A DNA stretch of 12,136 nt from JAXHUH01 sp034211175 (GCA_034211175.1 JAXHUH010000125.1:1-12136), one strand, 5' to 3'; shown: positions 1 to 5,261, counted from the stretch's first letter. Made by a program: numbers and translations. Notes: generated by a model from the sequence alone, not told the origin.

Positions 1-42
1 GCGGGGGGGCCGGGGGGGGGGGTGCCCCCCCCCCCCCCGGGC
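1..42. repeat. Low-complexity G/C homopolymer tract at contig tip
   Basis: The first 42 bases consist almost entirely of alternating runs of G and C, up to 11 G and 14 C long. Nothing coding or regulatory can be read from this. The far end of the window has the same kind of tract, so I take it as an assembly or sequencing artefact at the tip of a contig rather than real genomic sequence. Confidence 0.7.
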
Positions 43-46
43 CGCA

Positions 47-76
47 GGTCTGACAACTGCTCAGGTTGTCGAGACC
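47..76. other. Strong hairpin with 11-bp stem, possible terminator of a lost upstream gene
   Basis: Bases 47-57 pair with 65-76. The left arm GGTCTGACAAC matches the right arm except for one bulged G at 71, and the loop is the 7-base TGCTCAG (58-64). It lies 107 bp before the first lipoprotein start and just inside the homopolymer tip. It could be the terminator of a gene cut off by the contig end, or a leader structure. The stretch 77-183 shows no other gene or clear signal. Confidence 0.4.
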
Positions 77-183
77 ACCGGTTTCGACGAATGCTCCTCA
101 CCCGAGGGCGGGACGGGGGTGGCGGAGCTCCCGGTGCTGGCGAGAGCGCAGCCGAGCCCTCCGAATCATGGAGGAGTCCCTGC

Positions 184-552
184 ATGCGACGTCGCCTGAT
201 GGCAGTGGTGGGGGTCGGTCTGATCGGTCTCACGGGTTGCGGCGGTTCGGAGGACGCAGCGGCGGGCGCGAGCTCGTGCTCGGAGATCGCCGACGGGTAC
301 GTCGACGCGATCCGCTCTGCGCTGGCGGACGCGGAGGAGATGAGCATCGAGGAGATGACCGGCGATCCCGGGGCCGAGGTCGTCACCGCCCTCGAGGGGC
401 GGATGGCCGAGCTCGACGAGCAGGAGGCCGAGCTCGACTGCGACGACGAGGAGATGCGGGCGATGCAGTGCGAGCGCTTCGGCGACATCGAGGCCGAGGG
501 CATGGTCACCCGGGCGATCGGCTCGGGCGTCCTGGAGGACTGGGGCTGCTGA
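184..552 (+). CDS. Small four-cysteine lipoprotein, paralogue 1 (unknown function)
   Basis: The product is 122 aa. The ATG at 184 is chosen because GGAGGAG (170-176) lies 7 bases upstream and the protein then opens with a classic lipoprotein signal: basic MRRRL, a hydrophobic stretch, and the lipobox L-T-G-C with Cys19 as the lipidation site. A short linker of about 13 residues leads to an acidic, probably helical domain. Its four cysteines (32, 86, 96, 122) fall at the positions shared with four neighbouring genes: C-SEIAD, LDC, MQCER and the final residue itself. An S-I-E-E-M segment (residues 54-58) and an A-E-G motif (104-106) also recur in the paralogues. I do not recognise the family. 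The even number of conserved cysteines in an exported protein suggests two disulfides (inference). It probably sits on the outer face of the cytoplasmic membrane. No enzymatic motif is visible. Confidence 0.85.
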   Translation: MRRRLMAVVGVGLIGLTGCGGSEDAAAGASSCSEIADGYVDAIRSALADAEEMSIEEMTGDPGAEVVTALEGRMAELDEQEAELDCDDEEMRAMQCERFGDIEAEGMVTRAIGSGVLEDWGC

Positions 553-623
553 GCCCGGGTTCCGGCCGACCGTCCGTGCCCGGGTTGCCGCGCGTGCCCG
601 GTGCGGGCGGAGGGCTCGGCCGA

Positions 624-629
624 TAGCTT
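624..629 (+). promoter_or_regulatory. Candidate -10 box TAGCTT upstream of paralogue 2
   Basis: TAGCTT fits the actinobacterial TANNNT pattern in a GC-rich gap and would give a leader of about 50 bases before the ATG at 686. No convincing -35 box is seen. The call rests on motif and position only. Confidence 0.3.
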
Positions 630-685
630 GCCCCTCCGGTGGGCCCGGCCGCGGGCGGTCCCACGAGCACGAGGAGGGCGGCGAC

Positions 686-1072
686 ATGGGACATCGGGGG
701 ATGGCGGGTGCGGTGGCGTTCGTCCTCGCCGTCGCGTTGGTGAGTGGCTGCGGAGACGAGGGCTCGGGCAACGCCGGGGACGCGGGCACCGACCCGGCGA
801 CCACGGCGCAGACCTGCGCCCGGCTCGCGGACCGGGAGGCCGACGCGACCGTGCAGCTCGTCGAGCTCAGCGCCAGCATCGATCTCGAGATGATCGCGTC
901 CGGCGAGGACCCGCCGGAGGGGCTCGAGGACCTCGAGGCCACCTTCGATGCCGTCGACGAGCGTCGGAACGAGCTCGGCTGCGAGGACGCGGCCTATGGC
1001 GAGCTCGTGTGCGCTCGTCTCGTCGAGCTCGAGTCGACCACCGACGTGGTCGGGCTCGCCGACGGCTGTTGA
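686..1072 (+). CDS. Small four-cysteine lipoprotein, paralogue 2 (unknown function)
   Basis: The product is 128 aa. The ATG at 686 follows AGGAGGG (672-678) by 7 bases. A signal peptide with a hydrophobic core (residues 7-19) ends in the lipobox L-V-S-G-C, with Cys22 lipidated. A Gly/Asp-rich linker of about 22 residues reaches the shared head, with Cys44 (C-ARLAD), Cys99 (ELGC), Cys109 (LVCAR) and Cys128, the last residue. The head is strongly acidic and looks all-helical. The C3-to-C4 segment is the shortest of the set (19 residues) and lacks the x-E-G motif found in paralogues 1, 3, 5 and the second half of 4. It lies 133 bp after paralogue 1 on the same strand, with its own -10 candidate, so a separate transcript is likely. 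The function is unknown. Paralogy with its neighbours is the main thing the sequence shows. Confidence 0.85.
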   Translation: MGHRGMAGAVAFVLAVALVSGCGDEGSGNAGDAGTDPATTAQTCARLADREADATVQLVELSASIDLEMIASGEDPPEGLEDLEATFDAVDERRNELGCEDAAYGELVCARLVELESTTDVVGLADGC

Positions 1073-1159
1073 ACACCGCCGCGCGGCGCTGACCGGGCCG
1101 GAGCGCGGGACGTGCCGAGGGTCACGCCCGGCACCCATGGGCATCACGGTCGTCGTCGT

Positions 1160-1165
1160 TACGGT
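1160..1165 (+). promoter_or_regulatory. Candidate -10 box TACGGT upstream of paralogue 3
   Basis: TACGGT lies in the 247-bp gap (1073-1319) between paralogues 2 and 3. If used, the leader would be about 145 bases and would include the hairpin at 1190-1207. The site is weak because a TANNNT match is common by chance. Confidence 0.2.
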
Positions 1166-1189
1166 GGGCGCTCCGACGGGCACCCGGTT

Positions 1190-1207
1190 GGTGGGCGAAC
1201 GCCCACC
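1190..1207. terminator. GC hairpin between paralogues 2 and 3
   Basis: GGTGGGC (1190-1196) and GCCCACC (1201-1207) form a perfect 7-bp stem around a GAAC loop. There is no T run, as is usual in high-GC actinobacteria. It may end the transcript of paralogue 2, or it may be a leader structure of paralogue 3. The rest of the 247-bp gap has no gene I can support. A 12-bp palindrome at 1077-1088 follows the stop of paralogue 2. Confidence 0.35.
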
Positions 1208-1319
1208 CACGGCGGGCACCGGGCCCCGTTCCCTTGTCGTCGAGTCGTACCCGTGGCACGCGCCCCGGGCGGATCGGCGACCCACGTTCCCGATCGAGCG
1301 GGCGACCGGAGGACCTTCC

Positions 1320-1853
1320 ATGCGACGTGCACTTCCCCTCCTCGTGCTGCCACTGCTGGCGTTGGCCGCGTGCGGTGACGACGACGACACGGCGGCCTCG
1401 TCGTCGACGGGCGAGACCTCGGCGACGGTGGACGCCTCGAGCACGAGCGTCGGCGAGCTGAGCGATTCCGTTCCCGACGCCACCGACGATTCCCTCGCCG
1501 AGGGCGCGCCGACCGAGGACACGACGGCCACGCAGGACTCGATGCCGGTCGACACGACCGGCCAGTCCCTGCCCGAGGAGACCGCGGCGTGCGCGAACGC
1601 CGCGGACGACGCGGTCACCGCGGTGAGCACCGCCCTCGACGAGGTCGCGGGGATGACGGCCGACGAGGCCGCCGGCTCCGACGTCACGGTCACGATGCAG
1701 GACGACATCGACGCGGCGATGGCCGCGGCGGTCGACGCCGGCTGCGACCAGGCCGGAGTCGACACGCTGGTCTGCGACGGTCTCGCCGCACTGAGCCCCG
1801 AGGGCGAGGCGGCCGAGGCGGTCCTCGACGGCGTCAGCGCGGACTGCGCCTGA
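1320..1853 (+). CDS. Small four-cysteine lipoprotein with long linker, paralogue 3
   Basis: The product is 177 aa. The ATG at 1320 is supported by GGAGGA (1308-1313) 6 bases upstream and by the signal peptide that follows: MRRALPLL, a Leu/Ala core, then the lipobox L-A-A-C with Cys18. The frame is open further upstream, but that part reads as non-coding. After Cys18 come DDDD and a roughly 73-residue disordered-looking stalk rich in Ser, Thr, Asp and Ala. The head carries Cys91 (C-ANAAD), Cys142 (AGC), Cys152 (LVCDG) and Cys176, one residue from the end. This is the most diverged head of the set: the usual E-R after C3 is D-G and the second helix is Ala-rich. S-P-E-G (159-162) matches the x-E-G motif of paralogues 1, 4B and 5. 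It is likely a membrane-tethered extracytoplasmic protein of unknown function. Confidence 0.85.
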   Translation: MRRALPLLVLPLLALAACGDDDDTAASSSTGETSATVDASSTSVGELSDSVPDATDDSLAEGAPTEDTTATQDSMPVDTTGQSLPEETAACANAADDAVTAVSTALDEVAGMTADEAAGSDVTVTMQDDIDAAMAAAVDAGCDQAGVDTLVCDGLAALSPEGEAAEAVLDGVSADCA

Positions 1854-1871
1854 TCGCTCTCCCTCGTGTTG

Positions 1872-1905
1872 CGGTGGGCCGGGCCCGATGGGGTCCGGCC
1901 CACCG
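1872..1905 (+). terminator. 15-bp GC hairpin downstream of paralogue 3
   Basis: Bases 1872-1886 pair with 1891-1905 (one G-T wobble) around a 4-base GATG loop, starting 19 bases after the stop at 1853. It is the strongest hairpin in the window. There is no T tract, so it would be a U-less terminator of the kind proposed for actinobacteria, or a stabilising 3' structure. Confidence 0.55.
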
Positions 1906-1953
1906 GCGCGCACGGCGGGGGCGCGCCGATGCCGTCAGGCCCCGGGGCTTCGG

Positions 1954-1959
1954 TACGGT
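1954..1959 (+). promoter_or_regulatory. Candidate -10 box TACGGT upstream of paralogue 4
   Basis: TACGGT follows the terminator-like hairpin at 1872-1905 and precedes the ATG at 2018 by 58 bases. This placement fits a separate transcript for the gene. No clear -35 box is seen. Confidence 0.3.
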
Positions 1960-2017
1960 CGCAGCCGTCGCCCGGCAGCCGCCGGCGCCTCCCCCGGACC
2001 CCGAAGACTGGACCCCC

Positions 2018-2812
2018 ATGTCCCGTGTCGCGCTCGCGCTCGTCCTCCTGCTCCCGCTGCTGGCGTGCAGCGGCGACGACTCCACCGCCGACGACGACTC
2101 GGCCGCGGTGGGCGCGGACGGCACGGCGACCACCGCGGATGACGTCGAGGGTGGCGACGCGGCCGGGGCGACGTCCTCGACCGTTGCCGAGGGCGACCCC
2201 GAGGTCTGCGCCGGGCTCGCCGACGAGGAGCTGGCGATCACCCGGGAGCTCCTGGAACTGCTCGCCGACGAGGACGGCACCATCGGGCCCGACGCGCTCG
2301 AGGGGCTGCCCGCCGACGAGCGGGAGCGGATCGACGAGCTGCAGTCACAGTCGGACGACGTGAACACACGGGCGTCGGAGAGCGGATGCGGGGCGCAGCT
2401 GGACGCCCTGATCTGCGAGCGGGTCGGTGAGCTGCCGGTCGACGCGGCGATCGTCGAGCAGATGAGCGCGGCGTGCGCCATGCTCGACGACCAGGTCGCC
2501 GCCGGTGAGCGGATGGCGGCGATCGACACGTGCGAGGGCCTGGCCGACGAGGGTGCGGTCGCACTCGAGGAGCTGCTCGCCGGGGTCGCCGACCTTCCCG
2601 AGGACGAGCGGCCCGAGAGCATCGAGGGCGAGATCCCCTCGGCCGTCACCGACGGCTACGTGCTCGTCTACTCGGCGATCGACGACCGGGCCACCGAGCT
2701 CGGCTGCACCAACGACGTCCTCCAGCCGCTCCTGTGCGAGCGGATCGCGGCGATCACTCCCGAGGGCCCCTTCGGTGAGGACCTCCTCGAGCAGATGACC
2801 GTCGACTGCTGA
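2018..2812 (+). CDS. Lipoprotein with two tandem four-cysteine domains, paralogue 4
   Basis: The product is 264 aa. The ATG at 2018 is chosen because it opens a lipoprotein signal (hydrophobic core, lipobox L-L-A-C, Cys17). No good Shine-Dalgarno sequence precedes it, and the upstream open frame is non-coding in character. After an acidic Thr/Asp linker of about 47 residues there are two copies of the shared head. Copy A (about 62-153) has Cys64 (CAGLAD), Cys124 (SGC), Cys133 (LICER) and Cys153. Copy B (about 170-264) has Cys172 (CEGLAD), Cys230 (ELGC), Cys240 (LLCER) and Cys264, the last residue. The copies agree at C-x-GLADE, the E-L-L that follows, the CER-[V/I] segment and E-Q-M near the end. 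Copy A has one residue fewer between C2 and C3. This is an internal duplication of the unit that stands alone in the other four genes. The function is unknown. Confidence 0.85.
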   Translation: MSRVALALVLLLPLLACSGDDSTADDDSAAVGADGTATTADDVEGGDAAGATSSTVAEGDPEVCAGLADEELAITRELLELLADEDGTIGPDALEGLPADERERIDELQSQSDDVNTRASESGCGAQLDALICERVGELPVDAAIVEQMSAACAMLDDQVAAGERMAAIDTCEGLADEGAVALEELLAGVADLPEDERPESIEGEIPSAVTDGYVLVYSAIDDRATELGCTNDVLQPLLCERIAAITPEGPFGEDLLEQMTVDC

Positions 2813-3000
2813 GCGCTCGCCTACTCCTGGAATCGGGGGTCGAGCTCGTTGCGCTCGACGACCTGGAGAGCGCTCGCTACTCCTGGAATCGGGGGTCGAG
2901 CTCGTTGCGCTCGACAGGCGAACCTGGAGAGCGCTCTACGACGGCGTGCTGTGGGTTCGGGTCATTCTTGGAATCGGGGGTCGAGCTCGTTGCGCTCGAC
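2811..3000. repeat. Three near-identical copies of the DUF983 3' end with hairpins
   Basis: The core ending in GTCGAGC-n7-GCTCGAC occurs at 2821-2859, 2877-2915 and 2969-3000. The last 32 bases of each copy are identical in all three. The third copy is the genuine 3' end of the minus-strand DUF983 gene. Read on the minus strand, the other two encode the same last 12 residues (VERNELDPRFQE) followed by TAG instead of TGA, with CAG GAG instead of CAA GAA. Between copies lie two copies of ACCTGGAGAGCGCTC (2861-2875, 2922-2936). Each core holds a perfect 7-bp stem (2839-2859, 2895-2915, 2980-3000) that could end transcripts from both sides, since the flanking genes converge here. Confidence 0.85.
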
Positions 3001-3360
3001 AGGCCGCATCATGATGTCGATGGCGGTCCACAGCGTCTTCGACACCGGCCAGAAGGCCAGGGGGAAGACGACGGCGGTGCCGAGGCCGATGGCGAGCATG
3101 GGGCCGACGGCCACGTCCGGGTAGGTGATCACGAACCCGGCGACCAGGACCACGGCGAGCAGGCCGAACGTGACGATCGTGTTCATGCCGACGGCGCCGA
3201 CGAAGTGGCCGGGGACGCGCTCGGACGCCAGGCCGCACGTCGGGCACCGCTCGCGCATCGTGAACCAGTTGACGAAGAGCCCGCGTGATCCGCAGTTGGG
3301 GCAGCGAAGCACGAGCGCGCGTGCGGTCAGCGTCATCTTGGAGGTCCCCGAGCCCGGCAT
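2962..3360 (-). CDS. DUF983 family membrane protein with zinc ribbon
   Basis: Read from the ATG at 3360 the product is 132 aa; a start at 3336 would give 124 aa. The N-terminal part has two CPxCG knuckles, CPNCG (residues 20-24) and CPTCG (39-43), separated by LFVNWFTM. This is the four-cysteine zinc-ribbon pattern of DUF983. Two membrane helices follow, at roughly 60-80 and 85-108, then a short tail. Family members are small membrane proteins; their function is not established, although some lie near cytochrome oxidase genes. The 3360 start is preferred because TACGAT sits 7 bases upstream, which would make the mRNA leaderless, and neither start has a good ribosome-binding site. It is the only minus-strand gene among the four-cysteine paralogues and converges on paralogue 4. 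Its 3' end is present in three copies (2811-3000). Confidence 0.8.
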   Translation of the reverse strand: MPGSGTSKMTLTARALVLRCPNCGSRGLFVNWFTMRERCPTCGLASERVPGHFVGAVGMNTIVTFGLLAVVLVAGFVITYPDVAVGPMLAIGLGTAVVFPLAFWPVSKTLWTAIDIMMRPVERNELDPRFQE

Positions 3361-3367
3361 CGCCCGG

Positions 3368-3373
3368 ATCGTA
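3368..3373 (-). promoter_or_regulatory. Candidate -10 box TACGAT abutting the DUF983 start
   Basis: On the minus strand TACGAT ends 7 bases before the ATG at 3360. Transcription would then begin at or next to the A of the ATG, which implies a leaderless message. No -35 box is evident. Confidence 0.4.
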
Positions 3374-3423
3374 TTGCCGCGGCCGGCGCTCGGCCCGGCG
3401 GGGGCGCGTCCACGAAACGCGGC

Positions 3424-3429
3424 TAGCGT
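3424..3429 (+). promoter_or_regulatory. Candidate -10 box TAGCGT upstream of paralogue 5
   Basis: TAGCGT lies in the divergent gap between DUF983 and paralogue 5 and would give a leader of about 80 bases. The leader can form an imperfect stem between 3456-3463 and 3477-3485 ahead of the ribosome-binding site. Confidence 0.35.
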
Positions 3430-3517
3430 TGTCGGCCCGGGCGGGGGCGGACGTCGCTCGGCCTGACGTCGAGTGCGGCCCGAGCGCGGCTCCGGCCTGC
3501 GAAGGAAGTGACGATCC

Positions 3518-4138
3518 GTGGCGAACCGTGGACGGGACATCGGTCTGGGCATCGGCATCTTCGCCGTGTCGCTCGTCGCGGCGGGAGGCGTGGCGTTCGC
3601 GCTCGGCTCCGGCGACGACGACGGTGACGACGTCGCAGCCGGTGGGGACACGACCACGACGACGCTCGTCGCCGACGGGACGACGGACACGAGCGCGCCC
3701 ACCGACCCCTCGGCGCCGTCCGACACCGTCCCGACCGACACGACCCAGCCCGGCGCCCCCGTCGAGACGGCTCCGACGACGCCGTCGCCCGACGGCGGCA
3801 CCTCGACCGATCTCGACGAGCTGCTGGCCACCGCGAACGACGCCGGCTCCTGCGAGGAGCTGGCCGATGGGGCGATCAACTTCCTCCAGTCGGTGATCAA
3901 CGAGGCCGACGGCCTCTCGCTCGAGGAGCTCCAGAACGTCGACCCCGAGGGCAACCCGGCCTTCCTGGCCGACTACGAGGCGATCGGCACCGCGTTCGAC
4001 GAGCGGGCGGTCGACCTCGGCTGCAGCGACGCCGAGATGGAGGCGCTCGTGTGCGAGCGGGCGCCCCAGCTCACCGCGGAGGGGCTGTTCGGCGAGAGCG
4101 TCCGCGGCGGCCTGGTCGACGACTCCTGCGGCGCCTAA
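3518..4138 (+). CDS. Membrane-anchored four-cysteine protein, paralogue 5
   Basis: The product is 206 aa. The GTG at 3518 is preceded by AAGGAAG (3502-3508) at 9 bases. Unlike its four relatives it has no lipobox. Residues 8-30 form a Gly/Ala/Val-rich hydrophobic helix without cysteine, best read as an uncleaved membrane anchor. An acidic patch (GDDDGDD, 32-38) and a Thr/Pro/Ser-rich stalk follow, the longest of the set at about 80 residues. The head has Cys112 (CEELAD), Cys169 (DLGC), Cys179 (LVCER) and Cys204, two residues from the end. L-S-L-E-E-L (133-138) and T-A-E-G (186-189) match conserved segments of the other members. The likely topology is N-in, with the cysteine-bearing head outside. 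The function is unknown. It is separated from paralogue 4 by the minus-strand DUF983 gene. Confidence 0.85.
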   Translation: MANRGRDIGLGIGIFAVSLVAAGGVAFALGSGDDDGDDVAAGGDTTTTTLVADGTTDTSAPTDPSAPSDTVPTDTTQPGAPVETAPTTPSPDGGTSTDLDELLATANDAGSCEELADGAINFLQSVINEADGLSLEELQNVDPEGNPAFLADYEAIGTAFDERAVDLGCSDAEMEALVCERAPQLTAEGLFGESVRGGLVDDSCGA

Positions 4139-4157
4139 GCCCCGTCCGGCCCGGGGC
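4139..4157 (+). terminator. GC hairpin directly after paralogue 5
   Basis: GCCCCG (4139-4144) pairs with CGGGGC (4152-4157) around a 7-base loop and starts on the base after the TAA stop. It has no T run. Its position between paralogue 5 and the promoter of the redox operon fits a terminator. Confidence 0.45.
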
Positions 4158-4185
4158 GAATCTGCATCGCGGGTCACCCGACGCG

Positions 4186-4191
4186 TAGCGT
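4186..4191 (+). promoter_or_regulatory. Candidate -10 box TAGCGT abutting the SDR start
   Basis: TAGCGT ends 8 bases before the ATG at 4200 and no Shine-Dalgarno sequence lies between them. This is the geometry expected for a leaderless transcript. It would drive the SDR-ferredoxin-reductase-Nudix operon. Confidence 0.45.
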
Positions 4192-4199
4192 CCGCCCCC

Positions 4200-5020
4200 A
4201 TGACGGATCTGGACGGGCTGGTCGTCGTGGTCACCGGGGGCAACGGGGGCATCGGGCTGGGCATGGCGACCGCCATGGCCACCGCCGGCGCAGACATCGT
4301 GATCTGGGGCCGCGACGAGGCGAAGAACGAGACGGCTCGCGGCAAGCTCGAGGCGACGGGGCGCCGGTCGCGGCCATCCGCTGCGACGTCAGCGACGAGC
4401 AGAGCATCGTCGACGCGTTCGCCGCGTCGGTCGAGGCGATGGGCAAGGTCGACTCGCTGTTCGCCAATGCCGGCGTCGGCGGCTCCGGGGCCGCGTTCGT
4501 GGACACGCCGCTCGACGAGTGGCGCCGCGTGACCGCGGTGAACCTCGACGGCGTGTTCCTGTGCTTCCGCGAGGCGGCGCGCCACATGATCGAGCGGGGC
4601 GAGGGCGGCTCGCTGGTCGCCGTGTCGTCGACCTCGGCGATCCACGGTGCGCCCCGCAACCAGGCGTACGCCGCGTCGAAGACCGGCCTGCTCGGCATGG
4701 TCCGCGGCCTGGCGGTCGAGCTCGCCCGCAACTCCATCCGGGTCAACTCGCTGCTGCCCGGCTGGACGATCACCGAAATGGCGATGGGCGGCTACCAGAA
4801 CGACAAGTTCCGCGACGCCACCGTGAAGCGGACGCCGGTGCGGCGCTGGGCGGACCCGTCGGAGATGGGCCCTGCCGCGGTGTTCCTCGCCGACCCGTCG
4901 GTGACGTTCCACACCGGCGACTCCCTGACCGTCGACGGCGGCTACACGATCCCCGCAGCGCGCGCCGGTCGTCGGCCGGCCGGGGTGGCCGTGTCGTGGT
5001 CGGGCCGGTGCCGCAACTAG
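4200..5020 (+). CDS. SDR family oxidoreductase, frame broken by a 1-base deletion
   Basis: Classical short-chain dehydrogenase/reductase, an NAD(P)-dependent oxidoreductase; the substrate cannot be told. The N-terminal part reads in one frame from the ATG at 4200, with the cofactor motif TGGNGGIG (residues 12-19). After codon 54 the frame shifts: from 4361 onward the protein continues in another frame. Adding one G to the GGGG run at 4358-4361 restores a continuous 273-aa protein. In that reading NAG is at 90-92 and the catalytic tetrad is Asn115, Ser144, Tyr157 and Lys161 (YAASK), followed by the P-G segment (LPGWT) and VDGGYT near the end. All catalytic residues are intact, so a sequencing error or a very recent mutation is more likely than an old pseudogene. 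A basic tail of about 20 residues beyond the usual SDR end is unusual. It is the first gene of a tight operon. Confidence 0.8.
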
Positions 5021-5023
5021 GTT
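5018..5023 (+). promoter_or_regulatory. Candidate internal -10 box TAGGTT before the ferredoxin
   Basis: TAGGTT overlaps the SDR stop codon and would give a leader of about 28 bases containing the ferredoxin ribosome-binding site GGGGAGG (5044-5050). It could let the ferredoxin and reductase be made without the SDR. Confidence 0.3.
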
Positions 5024-5057
5024 GAAGCGCCGAGGTCGACTCAGGGGAGGACGAACC

Positions 5058-5249
5058 GTGCGAGTTGTCGTGGACTTCGATCTGTGCGAGAGCAACGCCA
5101 TCTGCATGCAGGTGGCGCCCGAGGTGTTCGAGGTGCGCGACGACGACTTCCTCTACGTCCTCCAGGAGGAGCCGCCGGAGGACCTGCGCCCGAAGGTGCA
5201 GGAGGCGGTCGACCGCTGCCCCAAGCAGGCCATCTCCATCGAGGACTGA
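5058..5249 (+). CDS. [3Fe-4S] ferredoxin, P450/Rieske-donor type
   Basis: The product is 63 aa. The GTG at 5058 follows GGGGAGG by 7 bases. It is a small soluble electron carrier with the three-cysteine pattern of [3Fe-4S] ferredoxins: Cys10 and Cys16 in C-x5-C, and Cys54 followed by Pro (RCPKQAI). The surrounding APEVFEV (20-26) and VLQEEPPED (34-42) are typical of ferredoxins that serve actinobacterial cytochrome P450s. The central position of the first motif, where a [4Fe-4S] relative would have a fourth cysteine, is Asn13. In the mycobacterial relatives this position varies and is often His. The reductase gene starts 12 bases downstream, which makes a cognate redox pair very likely. The final electron acceptor is not in the window. 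Confidence 0.88.
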   Translation: MRVVVDFDLCESNAICMQVAPEVFEVRDDDFLYVLQEEPPEDLRPKVQEAVDRCPKQAISIED

Positions 5250-5261
5250 GCCGTACCCGCG

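Noticed and set aside
47..76. tRNA or tRNA fragment suggested by the stem-loop and a nearby GGTTTCGA string
   Set aside because: No acceptor stem, anticodon arm or CCA-adjacent end can be fitted around it. A lone hairpin is the only supported reading.
948..1319. N-terminal extension of paralogue 3 (and likewise 1589-2017 for paralogue 4)
   Set aside because: The frames stay open by GC bias only. The signal peptides with lipoboxes begin at 1320 and 2018, and the upstream parts overlap neighbouring genes.
506..1903. Minus-strand open frames across paralogues 1-3
   Set aside because: The plus-strand genes have ribosome-binding sites, signal peptides and conserved cysteines. The minus frames are Ser/Ala/Arg-rich shadows.
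2811..3000. CRISPR-like short repeat array
   Set aside because: There are only three copies with unequal spacing (56 and 85 bases), the spacers themselves share sequence, one copy is coding and there are no cas genes.
3518..4138. Paralogue 5 as a lipoprotein
   Set aside because: There is no cysteine near the end of the hydrophobic segment; the first cysteine is residue 112. A membrane helix anchor fits better.
2936..5107. Long minus-strand open frame of more than 700 codons
   Set aside because: It lies opposite the paralogue 5 and SDR genes and out of frame with DUF983. It has low-complexity composition and no domain.
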